Below the pieces are notes generated by a model that saw only the letters and a program-made list of their open reading frames with translations, searched no databases and had not been told where the DNA came from. Below are positions 16,605-27,214 of a DNA stretch of 64,000 nucleotides, piece after piece. Within the stretch, counting starts at the first letter, position 1; every line of letters starts with the position of its first letter. The stretch lies in NCBI RefSeq assembly GCF_015712165.1, contig NZ_JADPZX010000001.1, positions 3,286,001 through 3,350,000 on the forward strand, written 5' to 3'. The translations under genes and the position numbers were made by a program. The DNA is from Streptomyces spinoverrucosus. Its GTDB lineage: Bacteria > Actinomycetota > Actinomycetes > Streptomycetales > Streptomycetaceae.

Positions 16605-19600
16605 CTATTGTCCCCGGGCAGCGGCCCGGAACGCCGCGGCGTGCCGCTGAGCGTGCCCGGTCAAAGCTTGGGAGAGGTTGCGCAGAGGCTCCTTGGCACG
16701 GTCTCGCGGCTTGACACCGGCCCTGCGTAGTTCGCGCCAGAGCTCGCTCTGCAGAGAGTCGAGGCTGGCCTCGTTGTCCGACCAGGCAGCACTCGACACA
16801 TGCCGCTCGATGACGGCAGCCAGGTCGACGGTGACGCTCCTCAGGACGGCTGTGTCGGGCAGGTCAAAGGCCGGGTCCTCGGTCATCCGGTCGGAGAGCT
16901 TTGTGTACAGCTGCTGCTCGGCCGGGGTGAGGTCGGCGACCTCGGGGTCGACCTCCTCGGCCTGCCGCGCCCGGTCGATCAAGGGGCCGATGCGCACCTT
17001 GATCTCTTCCCAGCGCCCCGCGAACTCCTCCAGGATCGCCTCCAGCTCCTGGGACAGCGTGCGCAGCACGGGCCGGTCGTCCGCCTTACGCCGTTCCTCC
17101 AGGTGGTAGCGCAGTGCCTGCACCTGCTCGGCCGCCGATTCCCGCACGTCGGGAATGCGGTCCACCACCTCGTCGAAGTCGGGGGCGAGGATGGAGACCG
17201 GCGCGATGACCTGTTGGATCTCGGGAAGTTCAAGGTGGTCCGCGACCATGGCACGCACCTTGCGCCCGTACGCCCTGACGGAGAAGGTCCCGCCCTCGGC
17301 GTCCCGGTAGTGCCGCCGTACCCGCTTCTGCAACAGCGTCCATTTCCGCGCCTCGGGGACCAGCTTCAGAGCCGCCCCGTGTGGAAGGACGCGCTCCAGC
17401 GCGGAGGTGAAGCGGCTCATACGGGCGTCGAACTCGGATCGCGCGTTCTCGTCACCGAGCGTGAGCGTGCCGTGGGCGATGCCGCCGGGGGTGTCGAGGC
17501 CGGTGATACCCAGGTCCGTGAGGAAGTCCCGCAGCTCGTCCGCGGCCTCCTGCATTTCCGGAACCTCGACCTTGTCGAGGCTGCGGACCGTCCGGAGCGT
17601 GGACCCGTCGCCCTTGTACGCCGGAAGGGTGACTGCCAGGTCGCTGAGCACGCCGTAGTAGTCCACGACGCGGCCCTCGTACTTGCCACGGCGTGGCCGG
17701 TTCACGCGGGCGATGGCCTGGAGCAGTTCGGCGTCCTGGATGGGACGGTCCAGGTACAGCGCCTGCTCGATGGGCGCGTCGAACCCGGTCAGCAGCATGG
17801 ACTTCACGATGAGGAACGCGACGGGCCGGGGCTCCTCGACGTGCGGGGTGGCCAGCCCGCTCCAGGGGTTCCGGGCAACGCTGCCGGCCGGTGCAGGATC
17901 GTTCTCGGGGATATGGTGCGTGACCCACGGATTGTCCGGCGGAAGCTGCGGAAACGGCTCCAGGAAGCGCTCGACGTACTCCTGCTGGGCCACCGGGTCG
18001 GTCCACTCGCGCCACTGCCCGCGCTTCTTCTCACTCCCGGCGGAGATGACGGGCACGAAGTCCATCCGACGCAGGATCTCCTGGTACTGCCAGGCACGCA
18101 GCAGCACCAGGTCGTCCCAGGTGTAGTCCGCGAGATCCTTGTGCCGCAGGGACTCCGGCTCGAAGTCCCTCACCCTGGCGAGGAGTTCGGCCCGGGCGTC
18201 GTTCAGCATGTGCCGGTACAGCACGGCGGCGCTGCGGCTCACCGCGGCGACCTGTGCCTTGAAGCCACCGGTCAGCGGCCCGGTGACGTAGTGCTCCAGC
18301 ATGTCGACGGCCTTGGCCCGGATCACCGGCAGCGACTCGGCGACGGTGCGACTCGTCGGTTTGAGCCGCTCGCGCATCTTCCTCTGCTGACCGGCCCGCA
18401 ACCCGGCGATCAGGTTCTCGAACTTCGCGTTCAGTTCGTCGCTGTCCCGGACCCCGGCCGGCCCCGTTCGCCCCTCGTAACGCACGGGCACGACGACCTT
18501 GTCCCGCTCGGCCTCGTCCATGAGGTACGAGTCGAGGAACGCTCCGTCCGGCTCCAGCCCGAAGATGCGTCCGGTGTCCGTCAGCCGTCCCTTCATGATC
18601 GGTGTACCGGTGAAGCCGACCCGGGCGGCCTTCGGGACGGAGTCGCGCAGACAGGCGTGCAGGACGGAGGTGTGCGACCGGTGCGCCTCGTCGACGAGTA
18701 CGAGGACGTACGGTTCGTCGCTGCACTCGGTGAACCGCCGGCGGACCTCCTCGACAGCCGCCTCTCCGGGCGTCGGATCGGACGCCTCCTCGGCCGATGC
18801 CCCCTGGGCGAGGCGTTCCTGCGCGGCCTCGAACTCGGCCACGGGGTCACGGTCGTCGGCGGTCTCGCCCTCGCCGGTGCCGAGGACACCGGGAATGCGT
18901 CCCAGATACTTCTGGATCATCGTGAAGATGACGGCACGTCCGCCGCGCTTCCCCGCGCGCTCCAGCATGCCCTCCACATCCGAGCGGGACCCCGCGACTC
19001 GGACGTCGGACCCACTGACCCGGACCGCGGCAGCCAGCTGCTGCTCCAGCTGCCTGCGGTCGGTGACGACGAGCAGCGTGAAGCGGTTGAGCTGAGGGTC
19101 GCGACTGGTGTGCAGCCTACGGGCGAGAAAGGCCATGGTGAGGCTCTTGCCGGAGCCCTGGGTGTGCCAGATGACGCCGCCGCGTTCGTCCTGACCGGCG
19201 GCCGGATCGTCCACGGTCCGCCCGGTACGCAGTTTCCGGACGATCTTCTCGACGGCACGGTACTGCTGGTGACGGCAGACGGCCTTGACCGTGACCGAGG
19301 GTTCTCCCGGCTTGCCCTTCACGGGCATCTCGAAGACGTAGTGCCGCACGATGTTCAGCAGGTTGCGGGGCTTGAGCACGATGGCGACGAGGCGGTGCAG
19401 GTCGGTGGGCGTCGCCCCCGGCTCCAGCAACCGCGCCTTGTCGTCCCGCCGCACCTCCTGCAATGCGCGCCCCAGCTCTTTGTCGTCCTTGTAGTCCGGG
19501 GTCACGCTGCGCCAGGGCGCGAAGTGGTTCTCGTCGGACGTGATGGTGCCGAGGGCCGCGTGCTCACCGGCTGCGGCGACGAGCAGTTGCACGGGCGCGA

Positions 19601-20270
19601 AGAACTCCGGCACCTGCGAGCGGGCGTCGCGTCGGTCGCGTCCGTGGTCTTCGTCGAGCGGTACGCCCGCGTAGCCGCGCAGGTCGCGGATGGCCTCACC
19701 GATCGCGTCCTTGACGTCCGGGCTCTTGCATTCGACGACGACAAGCGGAATGCCGTTCACGAAGAGCACGAGGTCGAGGATGATCTCGGCTCCGTCGAAC
19801 GTCCTGACACGCAGCTGGTCGGCGACGAGGAAATCGTTCCTCTTGAGGATCTCGCCGTCGTCCAGCCCTTCCAGATCCCAGTCGATGAACTGCGCGTTGA
19901 CCGTCCCGCCGTGATGGTGCTCCTCGTCACCGGTGACCTGTGTGCCCTTGATCAACCGGCTGGTCAGTTCACCGTTGACGGTGACGAGCGAGTTGGTCGC
20001 GACGTTCCGGGCGGTGCGCCGCAGATCATCGATCGCGGCATCGGCATCGGCCTCCGTCATCCAGGAACCGCCCCCGTCGGGCAGCCGGTTGACCCGCCGC
20101 ACGGCGGCGCGCAGCCGCTTCAGCAGGAGCAGTTCGCTGTACGCCCGCTCGTCGCCCTCGGGTTCCGGCCGGCTGAGGTCGGGCCCGTGCACGTGCCGCC
20201 ACCCCATCGCCTTCAACTGGTCGATGATCGGCTGTTCGGTCTCGTCCCGTTCGGCCGTGCCCCGTGCCAT
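16605..20270 (-). CDS. hsdR: Type I restriction endonuclease subunit R
   Basis: The protein has 1221 residues, full length. The nuclease site is Asp166 and Glu180-x-Lys182 (VVVECKSPD), of PD-(D/E)xK type. The translocase has Walker A QGSGKS at 371-376, DEAH at 527-530 and VGFTGTPI, followed by motifs near VKSMLLTGFDAP and QAIARVNRPR. The C-terminal helical HsdR domain is present. It translocates and cuts unmodified DNA with HsdM and HsdS. ATG at 20270 follows GGAGGGG; an upstream in-frame extension to 20372 looks non-coding. hsdM and hsdS lie 3 kb further upstream, separated by regulatory genes. No frameshift is seen. Confidence 0.95.
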   Translation of the reverse strand: MARGTAERDETEQPIIDQLKAMGWRHVHGPDLSRPEPEGDERAYSELLLLKRLRAAVRRVNRLPDGGGSWMTEADADAAIDDLRRTARNVATNSLVTVNGELTSRLIKGTQVTGDEEHHHGGTVNAQFIDWDLEGLDDGEILKRNDFLVADQLRVRTFDGAEIILDLVLFVNGIPLVVVECKSPDVKDAIGEAIRDLRGYAGVPLDEDHGRDRRDARSQVPEFFAPVQLLVAAAGEHAALGTITSDENHFAPWRSVTPDYKDDKELGRALQEVRRDDKARLLEPGATPTDLHRLVAIVLKPRNLLNIVRHYVFEMPVKGKPGEPSVTVKAVCRHQQYRAVEKIVRKLRTGRTVDDPAAGQDERGGVIWHTQGSGKSLTMAFLARRLHTSRDPQLNRFTLLVVTDRRQLEQQLAAAVRVSGSDVRVAGSRSDVEGMLERAGKRGGRAVIFTMIQKYLGRIPGVLGTGEGETADDRDPVAEFEAAQERLAQGASAEEASDPTPGEAAVEEVRRRFTECSDEPYVLVLVDEAHRSHTSVLHACLRDSVPKAARVGFTGTPIMKGRLTDTGRIFGLEPDGAFLDSYLMDEAERDKVVVPVRYEGRTGPAGVRDSDELNAKFENLIAGLRAGQQRKMRERLKPTSRTVAESLPVIRAKAVDMLEHYVTGPLTGGFKAQVAAVSRSAAVLYRHMLNDARAELLARVRDFEPESLRHKDLADYTWDDLVLLRAWQYQEILRRMDFVPVISAGSEKKRGQWREWTDPVAQQEYVERFLEPFPQLPPDNPWVTHHIPENDPAPAGSVARNPWSGLATPHVEEPRPVAFLIVKSMLLTGFDAPIEQALYLDRPIQDAELLQAIARVNRPRRGKYEGRVVDYYGVLSDLAVTLPAYKGDGSTLRTVRSLDKVEVPEMQEAADELRDFLTDLGITGLDTPGGIAHGTLTLGDENARSEFDARMSRFTSALERVLPHGAALKLVPEARKWTLLQKRVRRHYRDAEGGTFSVRAYGRKVRAMVADHLELPEIQQVIAPVSILAPDFDEVVDRIPDVRESAAEQVQALRYHLEERRKADDRPVLRTLSQELEAILEEFAGRWEEIKVRIGPLIDRARQAEEVDPEVADLTPAEQQLYTKLSDRMTEDPAFDLPDTAVLRSVTVDLAAVIERHVSSAAWSDNEASLDSLQSELWRELRRAGVKPRDRAKEPLRNLSQALTGHAQRHAAAFRAAARGQ

Positions 20271-20387
20271 GAACTGTGCGCCCCTCCGCCCCGCCCCTGC
20301 TGCCGGTCGGTGACCGTCCTCGCCGTCGTCGACCGTCCGCCTATTCTGCGACGGATGTGGCGTGGGTGACACACGTATGGGTGGTCG

Positions 20388-21404
20388 TTATGGCCGCAGG
20401 GCTGCGACCGGACGGGATTTGGCCGATTGTCGCCGGTCACGGGCGGTCAGGGCGGCTTGGCGGACGAGGGCGGCGGTGTCCTGTCGGGTGGAGCAGAGTG
20501 TGGTGGCTGAGGGGGCGCCGCTCTCGGCGGGTGCGGTGCTACGACAGCCCCGGCACAGGCCGCCGACGAAGGCGGCGGGACGCCCGGGCACGCCGCACTC
20601 CGTGCACTCCGGCATGAGACGGCGGAGGGGGCGCGGTTCGCCGGCTTCGGGCGCCGGTTCTGGGGCGGTCGAGGGTGTGGGGCTGGGCGGCAGTTTGTCC
20701 CGCAGTCGGCGAGCGACGAACCCCCTCGGTGCGTGGACGGCGTCGGGCAGGCCCGAGGTGACGGCCTGCAAGAGGGAAACGGGAGTTGCGCCCCGTTCCA
20801 GCCAGGGGACGACCAGGTCGGTGAGGGCGCTGCAGTCGGCGTCGGAGAGGGCGAGGCGGGAGTCGATGCGGCCGAGCCGGGCGAGGGTTCGGTAGGCGGT
20901 GGCGCGGTGGGATTCGGGGGTGGTGGGTGCAGGTTCCGGGGCGGGGTCACTGGATGGGGTGACCTCGTCCGAATCGCCGACCGGCCCCGCGATGTGCACG
21001 GCTTCGTCGCCGTCCAGGAAGCGAGCCCACCAGGCGCTGTCGCGTGCGGTGCTGGACCAGAACGTACGGAAGACCCAGCGCGTGCCGGAGTCGCTGGTGG
21101 TGGCGAGGCCGCGGACGCGGTGGAGATGCCCGGCGCGGGAGAGGAAGTTGAGCGCGCTACGGACGGCCTGCTGCCCGTAGAGGGGAAGCGTCTTGGCGAG
21201 GCTCTTCACGTCCATAGCAGCGCCCTCGGGGAGCCGGTCCACGTAGGCCGCGATGTAGGCCTCGCGGACGGGGAGGTGCGTGAAGTCAGCGGGGCGGGAA
21301 GCGACGCCGGGCTCGCCCGGGGCGGTGCGCTTGCCGTAGCCGGGATTGGCCATGGGATGAGCTGCGGGTGCAGGCAGGGCAGCGTTAGAGTCTTCGTAAG
21401 CCAC
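20388..21404 (-). CDS. Winged-helix protein with C-terminal zinc ribbon
   Basis: The protein has 338 residues. Residues ~40-125 (REAYIAAYVDRLPEGAAMDVKSLAKTL and onwards) look like a winged helix-turn-helix of the MarR-like type common in Streptomyces. A Pro-rich linker and a helical middle region follow. A CxxC-x(n)-CxxC ribbon (CTECGVPGRPAAFVGGLCRGC) lies near residue 275. It is probably DNA-binding, with unknown targets. GTG at 21404 has GGAAAAGG upstream; ATG at 21353 is an alternative start without a ribosome site. It lies between hsdR and the DUF397 gene on the same strand. Confidence 0.7.
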   Translation of the reverse strand: MAYEDSNAALPAPAAHPMANPGYGKRTAPGEPGVASRPADFTHLPVREAYIAAYVDRLPEGAAMDVKSLAKTLPLYGQQAVRSALNFLSRAGHLHRVRGLATTSDSGTRWVFRTFWSSTARDSAWWARFLDGDEAVHIAGPVGDSDEVTPSSDPAPEPAPTTPESHRATAYRTLARLGRIDSRLALSDADCSALTDLVVPWLERGATPVSLLQAVTSGLPDAVHAPRGFVARRLRDKLPPSPTPSTAPEPAPEAGEPRPLRRLMPECTECGVPGRPAAFVGGLCRGCRSTAPAESGAPSATTLCSTRQDTAALVRQAALTARDRRQSAKSRPVAALRP

Positions 21405-21637
21405 GAGATCGCCTTTTCCGATCTTGAGGTGAGACCCCGGCGGGTGTTGGTAGCACCCGACCGGGGTTGTTTGTTGCTGCGAACGCTAGAGGGCGACGAC
21501 GGCGCGTCGCAAGCCGATCACGAAAAGTCATGTCGACTGGCAGGAAGGCGAGTTGCTGGGAGGGTGGGTGGCGGGTTGAACCCCACCACCCATTCCTTGC
21601 AAACGGCGCTCGGGTCCCGGACCTCGCCCCTCGAAGC

Positions 21638-21886
21638 TCAAGCGCCGGTACGGGCGTACGCGACGAAGGCGGCCCAAGCGGCTCCGGCGACTGCGAACCG
21701 GGGGCTTTGGGGGCCGAGCTTCGAGTCTCGGACGTGGATGGTGTGGGGGCAGGGGGCGACTTCCACGCAGGCGGCGTCCTCGAAGTCGCTGTGGGTGGAC
21801 TTGCGCCAGTCGAGGGCGGCTTCTAGGCAGGCGCCGCCCTGGCTGTCGCTATAGCTGGACTTGTACCAGGTAAGGCGTTCGCTCAT
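21638..21886 (-). CDS. DUF397 domain protein
   Basis: The protein has 82 residues. The DUF397 signature appears as DWRKSTHSDFEDAACVEVAP, then IHVRDSKLG, preceded by a second partial copy (WYKSSYSDSQGGACLEAA), so the domain start is duplicated. The ATG overlaps the stop of the XRE gene (ATGA), indicating coupling. In Streptomyces DUF397 proteins are encoded next to WhiJ-like XRE regulators and are thought to antagonise them. Confidence 0.85.
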   Translation of the reverse strand: MSERLTWYKSSYSDSQGGACLEAALDWRKSTHSDFEDAACVEVAPCPHTIHVRDSKLGPQSPRFAVAGAAWAAFVAYARTGA

Positions 21887-22701
21887 CTCTCCTCTGCCAC
21901 CTTTCTGATGAACGTGGCCGACTCCTCCACGCCGAGGCAGTGCATGCGGATCATCGCATGGGTCTGTGTGAGTGCACTCACCTTGTCCGGACTGGCATGC
22001 AGGACGCTGACCTCCGGCGCTTCGACGTATCCGTAGTGGTCATGCTCCGGCGTCTCCAAGAGAACGATGCTGCCGTTTAGGGCAACACCGCTACAGCGGC
22101 CGAAAGGAAGCACCTGAACCGACACGTTACGCAGGGCACCGACCTCCATCAGGTGCTGAAGCTGCTCTCCCATCACATGCCTCCCTCCGACACGGGTACG
22201 GAGCGCGGCTTCGTAGACGACGAAGCCGTACATCACGCCCGCCCTGCGCCGCAGCGCATCAGCCCTCCGGAGACGAGCCGCCACGCGCTCGTTGACCGTC
22301 TCATCATCCAGGGGAGGCGAGCTGGCGCCAATCAGCGCTCGGGCGTAGGCCTCTGTTTGCAGCAGTCCAGGGATGAGTAGCGGCTCATACCACGAGACGG
22401 CGATCGCCTCGGCCTCAAGGGTCATGTACTCCTGCGACCGTGCCGGGAAAGGTTCCGGCTTCAGATACTCCTGAGCCGCGACAAGCTTCCCGCCCGCCCC
22501 GCACACCTGATCCGCGACCTGCAACAACCGCAGCGTAGGCCGACGGCGGCCGTTCTCCATCGACTTGACGTACTCGTAGTCGTAACCGGCCTCTTTGGCC
22601 AGCGCCTCACGGCCGATACCGGCCTCCGCACGCCACATCTTGATCTGGCTGCCGCAGTACCGCCACGCGATCGGCGGCTGCGAGTTCACCTCGGTCGCCA
22701 C
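21883..22701 (-). CDS. WhiJ/AbaA-like XRE regulator with DUF5753 domain
   Basis: The protein has 272 residues. An XRE helix-turn-helix covers ~20-75 (IKMWRAEAGIGREALAKEAGYDYEYVKSMENGRR is the helix region, residues abutting it conserved). A DUF5753 domain follows (ISWYEPLLIPGLLQTE-like: AVSWYEPLLIPGLLQTEAYA). The family includes WhiJ and the AbaA locus regulators of Streptomyces development. GTG at 22701 was selected because GGAGG lies 5 bases upstream; the frame is open further to 22878 but overlaps the promoter region of the divergent gene. It is translationally coupled to DUF397 and divergent from an RsbW-type ATPase, the standard triad. Confidence 0.85.
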   Translation of the reverse strand: MATEVNSQPPIAWRYCGSQIKMWRAEAGIGREALAKEAGYDYEYVKSMENGRRRPTLRLLQVADQVCGAGGKLVAAQEYLKPEPFPARSQEYMTLEAEAIAVSWYEPLLIPGLLQTEAYARALIGASSPPLDDETVNERVAARLRRADALRRRAGVMYGFVVYEAALRTRVGGRHVMGEQLQHLMEVGALRNVSVQVLPFGRCSGVALNGSIVLLETPEHDHYGYVEAPEVSVLHASPDKVSALTQTHAMIRMHCLGVEESATFIRKVAEER

Positions 22702-22831
22702 ACACACCTCCGCCGGGTCCACACCGGGTACAACCACCCGCCGTACCCGCGCCGTTACTCGTGAGGCTACGCGCGAGCCGGGACGGTGATCTCGCCAACC
22801 GCGAAACATCGACGCAAGGGATGAACAGCGC

Positions 22832-23275
22832 ATGCAGACCCCGTGGCCGCCGCTGCCGACGACGACTCCGAAGGACATCGAGTGGCGGCTACCGCGTCAC
22901 GCACGCAGCGTCGGCCGGGCGCGCACCCTGTTCCGCGAACAGGCGGCATCCTGGGAGCTGCCGCAGGACGTGACAGACACGGCGGAACTCCTCCTGAGCG
23001 AACTGATGACGAACGCATACCGCCACGCCCGGGTCCCAGCCGGCCGCGAGATCTGGGCCCGCTGCGCCCTCACGGACGACCGCCTCCGCATCACGGTGAC
23101 GGACGCCAGCGACACGCTCCCGACGCTGGCCACGGCTTGTTTGGACGACGAGTCAGGCCGGGGCCTCGCGCTGGTGGCTGCACTGGCGGACAACTGGGAT
23201 ACGCAGAGAAGAGAGTGCGGCATCGGCAAGGAGGTGTGGTTCGAACTCGTCACGAAGCCGTCAAGCCACAGTTAG
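22832..23275 (+). CDS. RsbW-type ATP-binding (GHKL) protein
   Basis: The protein has 147 residues. The HATPase N box is ELMTNAYRHA near residue 57, and the G1/G2 region is VTDASDTLP and DDESGRGLALV. It is the family of anti-sigma-factor-like serine kinases that flank WhiJ/DUF397 pairs in Streptomyces. ATG at 22832 has AAGGGA upstream. Its last 15 bases overlap the 3' end of hsdS on the opposite strand. It is the only plus-strand gene in the defence island. Confidence 0.85.
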   Translation: MQTPWPPLPTTTPKDIEWRLPRHARSVGRARTLFREQAASWELPQDVTDTAELLLSELMTNAYRHARVPAGREIWARCALTDDRLRITVTDASDTLPTLATACLDDESGRGLALVAALADNWDTQRRECGIGKEVWFELVTKPSSHS

Positions 23276-24427
23276 AAGATCACTGGAGAGAGCTGCTTTC
23301 AAGTTTCCCAACTTCGCCTTCTCGGCGATTAGCGAAGCCCTCTTCATGCGCACTGCCCAGATCTGCTCAACCAATTGCTTGCGATCCCCCTCTGAGGGAA
23401 CGCAGACGGGCAGTTGCGAGAAATCGCTCTTGTTAATGATCGGCGTGACTTGAAGGTTGAGCAGGGACTTAGCCCGACGCATCGCAGACCGCACCGCCAG
23501 GTAAACAAAGCGGTGATCAAATCCTTGATGTGGGATCACAGCATTGATCTGCTGATTGGTACAGCTTTCAACGCCGGACAGGGCAACTTTTCCAGCACCA
23601 AATCCGATACAGACCGCCAGCGTAGATCCAGCGGGAATGATCCGGAGATCTCTTGCGCGAGAGCTGGCAATGCTTCTTTCAGGGTCAGAGAGCGCACCTT
23701 CAGCATCACGCACTTGAGACGGCGTGAAGAGCGGGATTCCACCCTCTAGGGTGCTGGAATCCCAATCAGGTGGAGGGGTAGCGCCGGTTACGACCGTACC
23801 GAGTTCCGATACGACGCCTGCGGGGTCCTTTGATCCGAAAGTGTCCTGCAGCAGCCCTTCCTCAAAAGACTCCAACTTGACGACGGCTGCCTCGATGCCC
23901 TGCACCTGATCATCTACGGCTTGAATAACTTCCAGGATACTTAGCTGCCTCGCCAGCGGTATGTCCGGAATCCTTAGCGTTTCAAACTCACGCTTGGATA
24001 GTTTGACCATGCTTTCCGACGTACCTTGAGCCATCGCCATGATACGACGGCGCGTGTCATGATGACGAAGCACAAGTTCCAAAAATGAAGTCGAGTAGGA
24101 CTTCTTAACCCGGATCCTCATCATAAGGTCTGGAAAAAGACAAGGAACGCCAATGTCTCGATAAACGCCAGCCAGCCCGACCAGTTGGCGCGTATTAGCA
24201 CGACTGACAAGCAGGTCACCATCAGCCAACAACGCTTTATGCCCAGGAGAGATCCCCCATGGCGCATTCTTGAGCTGAAGCGGCTTGAAGCCGTCCACAG
24301 AAAGACAGCCTAGCCCTAGCATTTGCATGCCTGTCCACGCTTGACTTTCCCGCGGGGAATATCCGTTCTGAATGGGCTCCGCTAGGACCTCACGGAGCTC
24401 AGTAGTTGGCCACGCTTCAGCCCTCAT
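23261..24427 (-). CDS. hsdS: Type I restriction-modification specificity subunit
   Basis: The protein has 388 residues. Two target-recognition domains each end in a helical spacer: first half ending [27 protein letters not shown], second half ending [26 protein letters not shown]. Characteristic segments are [13 protein letters not shown] and [11 protein letters not shown]. It sets the bipartite DNA target for the HsdM/HsdR complex. The ATG overlaps the hsdM stop by 11 bases, so the two are coupled. Base composition is clearly lower in G+C than the surroundings, a usual sign of specificity genes moving by exchange. The target sequence cannot be predicted here. Confidence 0.92.
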   Translation of the reverse strand: MRAEAWPTTELREVLAEPIQNGYSPRESQAWTGMQMLGLGCLSVDGFKPLQLKNAPWGISPGHKALLADGDLLVSRANTRQLVGLAGVYRDIGVPCLFPDLMMRIRVKKSYSTSFLELVLRHHDTRRRIMAMAQGTSESMVKLSKREFETLRIPDIPLARQLSILEVIQAVDDQVQGIEAAVVKLESFEEGLLQDTFGSKDPAGVVSELGTVVTGATPPPDWDSSTLEGGIPLFTPSQVRDAEGALSDPERSIASSRARDLRIIPAGSTLAVCIGFGAGKVALSGVESCTNQQINAVIPHQGFDHRFVYLAVRSAMRRAKSLLNLQVTPIINKSDFSQLPVCVPSEGDRKQLVEQIWAVRMKRASLIAEKAKLGNLKAALSSDLLTVA

Positions 24428-27188
24428 ACCTAAGCTCCTTCAAGAACCCCTCCAACGCCTCCGCAGCCGCTTCCCGCCGCCCCTCGATCTCCCGCAGCGA
24501 AACCCCGTACTTCTGCTCCCACACCCGATACGTCTCCGCCAACTCCCGCCGACGTCGCACCACGTGCCCTTCGAGCTTCGTCTCGAGGTCGGCGCGGAGG
24601 ATGCTGAGGACCACCTCCCGTTCACCCGCCCTCTCGGCCAGCTCGCGGCGAGCCTTGGTCAGGCCCGCCTCGGGCGGCTCTGCCGCAGCCTCGGGCCTCG
24701 CGGCCACCGGCAGCTCCAACAACGCACCCTGCCCAGCCGCCTCCTCCGCCGCCGGAACCGCCTTGCGCTTGCCCTTGCCGGAAACCGAAGCCCCCTTCTT
24801 CGCAGCCCTCTCGCGCTCCGCCTCCCGCTTGGTGCGGATCGAGGCCACCGGCCAGAACGCGTCCTCCAGGTCCTCGATCGCCCGCTTGGCCTCCGCCCGC
24901 CGCTTCGTCAGGTCCCGCATCTCGGCCTTGCTCAGGACGGCCTCTGCCAATGCCGGGTCGATGCCACTCCCGGCGCCCGACTCGGCATCCGCGTCGTCGT
25001 CACCGTCCAGCGCCGCCTGCCGCGCCTCCGCCAACGCCGCCTCTGCCTCCTGCGCCGCCTTCGCCTTGGCGTCCAGTTCGGCGTGGGTACGCTCCGCCGA
25101 TGCCAGGTCCTCCAGGAACTTCGGGGCGATCGCCGCGACCACCTTGTGGTCGTACGCCTGCCTCCGCTCCGCCGCCGTACGCTCCCGCCGGCCGCCCGTG
25201 CGCGGGTCCGGCTCGGGGGCGAGCATGGTGTGGACCGTCTCCCCCCAGCCGTCGACGACTCCCGCAAAACCGGTCACCGACAACGCCTTCAGCTCGTTCT
25301 TCGCATCGTGCCACCAGCCTGCCACCGCGCCCGCGAGCGCGTACCGGTCGAGGAGACCGACCGACAGGAGCCGGTTCTGGAAGGAACCGATCAGGTCCTT
25401 CCGCAGTCGCGCGAGCTGGGCCTTGCGCTCCTGGTCGGTGCGGTCGTCCCCGGCCACGGGCTCCAGGGCCGCGATCTGGTCCGCTTCCGCCGTCCACCAC
25501 TCCGCGAAGGCGTCCCAGAGCATCTGCTCCCGTCCGCTCGCCAGCTCCGCCAGACGCGCCGCGTCCGGGCGGCGTTCCGGCTCGGGGAAGTCGACGTAGT
25601 CCGGGTCGTCGGCGCGTACGTCGAACAGGTCGGACACCTTGATGTCGTAGGCGTCCAAGAGGTCCTTCTTCGCCTCGACCTCCGTCACCGGTACGCCGCC
25701 GACCAGGTGCGCCCGCACATCCTGCGGCTCCGGCGGCGGCGTGTTGTCGACGTAGCGACGGATGTTGAAGTTGAAGTCGTTGTCCGCCAGTTCCTCCCGC
25801 GTCACCGCGCGTGCGAAGCCGGGTACGTCCTCGAAGACCTCGTCGTCCTGCCAGGCGTGGAACGTCGAGACGATCTTCTCGATGTGCTCGGGGAGCAGGA
25901 TGTTCTGCGCCCGCTCGGCGTGGAACTCGCGGTCCGCGTTGATGAAGAGGACCTTGCCCCGGCGGTCGGGGCGGCGGCGGCTCGGCGGGCGCAGGACCAG
26001 GACACAGGCCGGGATTCCCGTGCCGTAGAAGAGGTTGGGGGCGAGGCCGATCACGGCCTCGATCAGGTCATGCTCCATGAGGAGCTTCGCGCGGATCTTC
26101 TGTTCCTCGCCGCCGCGGAAGAGCACGCCGTGCGGCATGACCGTGAACACCGCGCCCGACCGGCGCTTCACCATGTCCAGCATGTGCTGGAGGAACATCA
26201 GGTCCGCCTTGCCGCGCTCGGACGTCTCGCCGTGTGGCATGCGCTGCTTCAGGCGCGGAACCTCGTCCTTCTTGTAGTCCATCGAGAAGGGCGGGTTGCT
26301 GAGGACGAGGTCGAAGTCGGCTTCGGGGTGGAGCGGGTTGGTGAGGGTGTCGCCCGTGCGCAGGGAGAACTTCTTGGCCCCGTGGAAGAGCATGTTCATC
26401 GTGGCCATCACCCAGGAGCCGCTGTTGGCGTCCTGGCCTGCGAGGCCGAGGTTGCGGGAGTCGCCGCCGTGCTCGTCGACGTACTCCATGGCGTGGATGA
26501 GCATGCCGCCCGAGCCCACACAGGGGTCGTACACCCTCATGTCGCCGTGCGGACGGGCCAGTTCCACCATCATGCGGACGACGGCACGCGGGGTGTAGAA
26601 CTCACCGCCCTTGCTGCCGGCCGTGTCTGCGAAGTCCTTGATCAGGTACTCGTAGGCAGCACCGATCATGTCGGGGAACTCGAAGTCCTCACCGCGCAGC
26701 CGGATGCCGCCGAAGTGGTCGATGAGAGAGGCGAGGCGCTTGTCGGCGAGTTCGGCGGCCGACTTGCGCGCGTTGCCGCCGCCTCCGATGCGGTTGAAGT
26801 TGACGTGGGCGAACAGGCCGCGCAGCTCGCTGTTGCCCGGCTGTCGTTCGAGTTCGTCCAGGGCGGGCTGGAGATAGTCGGATGCGACGTTGTCTACCGC
26901 CCCGGCCAGCCGGTCCCAGCGAGCGGCCTTCGGGACGAAGATCGCGCCGTGGGCGTCGTACCACTCGTACGACTCCGCCTCGTCCTCGGCCTCCTCCTGA
27001 GTGTCACCCTCAGCCAGGCGTTCCTTGATGATCGCTTCGCGCGCGGCCTCGAACTCGTCGTTGACCCGCTTGAGGAAGAGCAGGACGAAGATGAAGTCGC
27101 GGTACTCGGCGGCGTCCATCGTGCCGCGCAGGATGTCGGCCGCCGCGAAGAGATGGCGTTCCAACTGCGCGAGCGTGAGCTTGGCCAC
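24417..27188 (-). CDS. hsdM: Type I restriction-modification DNA methyltransferase, long form
   Basis: The protein has 923 residues, much longer than the usual ~500. Residues ~5-140 form the HsdM N-terminal helical domain. Motif X/I region is [11 protein letters not shown] (195-205) and [10 protein letters not shown] (221-230); motif IV is NPPF (298-301), an N6-adenine type. After the methylase core (to ~500) comes a ~400-residue extension rich in Glu, Arg and Ala, predicted helical or coiled coil ([20 protein letters not shown]). GTG at 27188 follows AGGGGAG. It protects host DNA and forms the core of the restriction complex. A 14-bp inverted repeat lies just upstream. Confidence 0.93.
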   Translation of the reverse strand: MAKLTLAQLERHLFAAADILRGTMDAAEYRDFIFVLLFLKRVNDEFEAAREAIIKERLAEGDTQEEAEDEAESYEWYDAHGAIFVPKAARWDRLAGAVDNVASDYLQPALDELERQPGNSELRGLFAHVNFNRIGGGGNARKSAAELADKRLASLIDHFGGIRLRGEDFEFPDMIGAAYEYLIKDFADTAGSKGGEFYTPRAVVRMMVELARPHGDMRVYDPCVGSGGMLIHAMEYVDEHGGDSRNLGLAGQDANSGSWVMATMNMLFHGAKKFSLRTGDTLTNPLHPEADFDLVLSNPPFSMDYKKDEVPRLKQRMPHGETSERGKADLMFLQHMLDMVKRRSGAVFTVMPHGVLFRGGEEQKIRAKLLMEHDLIEAVIGLAPNLFYGTGIPACVLVLRPPSRRRPDRRGKVLFINADREFHAERAQNILLPEHIEKIVSTFHAWQDDEVFEDVPGFARAVTREELADNDFNFNIRRYVDNTPPPEPQDVRAHLVGGVPVTEVEAKKDLLDAYDIKVSDLFDVRADDPDYVDFPEPERRPDAARLAELASGREQMLWDAFAEWWTAEADQIAALEPVAGDDRTDQERKAQLARLRKDLIGSFQNRLLSVGLLDRYALAGAVAGWWHDAKNELKALSVTGFAGVVDGWGETVHTMLAPEPDPRTGGRRERTAAERRQAYDHKVVAAIAPKFLEDLASAERTHAELDAKAKAAQEAEAALAEARQAALDGDDDADAESGAGSGIDPALAEAVLSKAEMRDLTKRRAEAKRAIEDLEDAFWPVASIRTKREAERERAAKKGASVSGKGKRKAVPAAEEAAGQGALLELPVAARPEAAAEPPEAGLTKARRELAERAGEREVVLSILRADLETKLEGHVVRRRRELAETYRVWEQKYGVSLREIEGRREAAAEALEGFLKELRYEG

Positions 27189-27214
27189 GTACGGCACTCC
27201 CCTGGTGACTGTTC

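Noticed and set aside
16800..20369. A 1189-codon plus-strand frame
   Set aside because: It is antisense to hsdR, whose motifs are complete.
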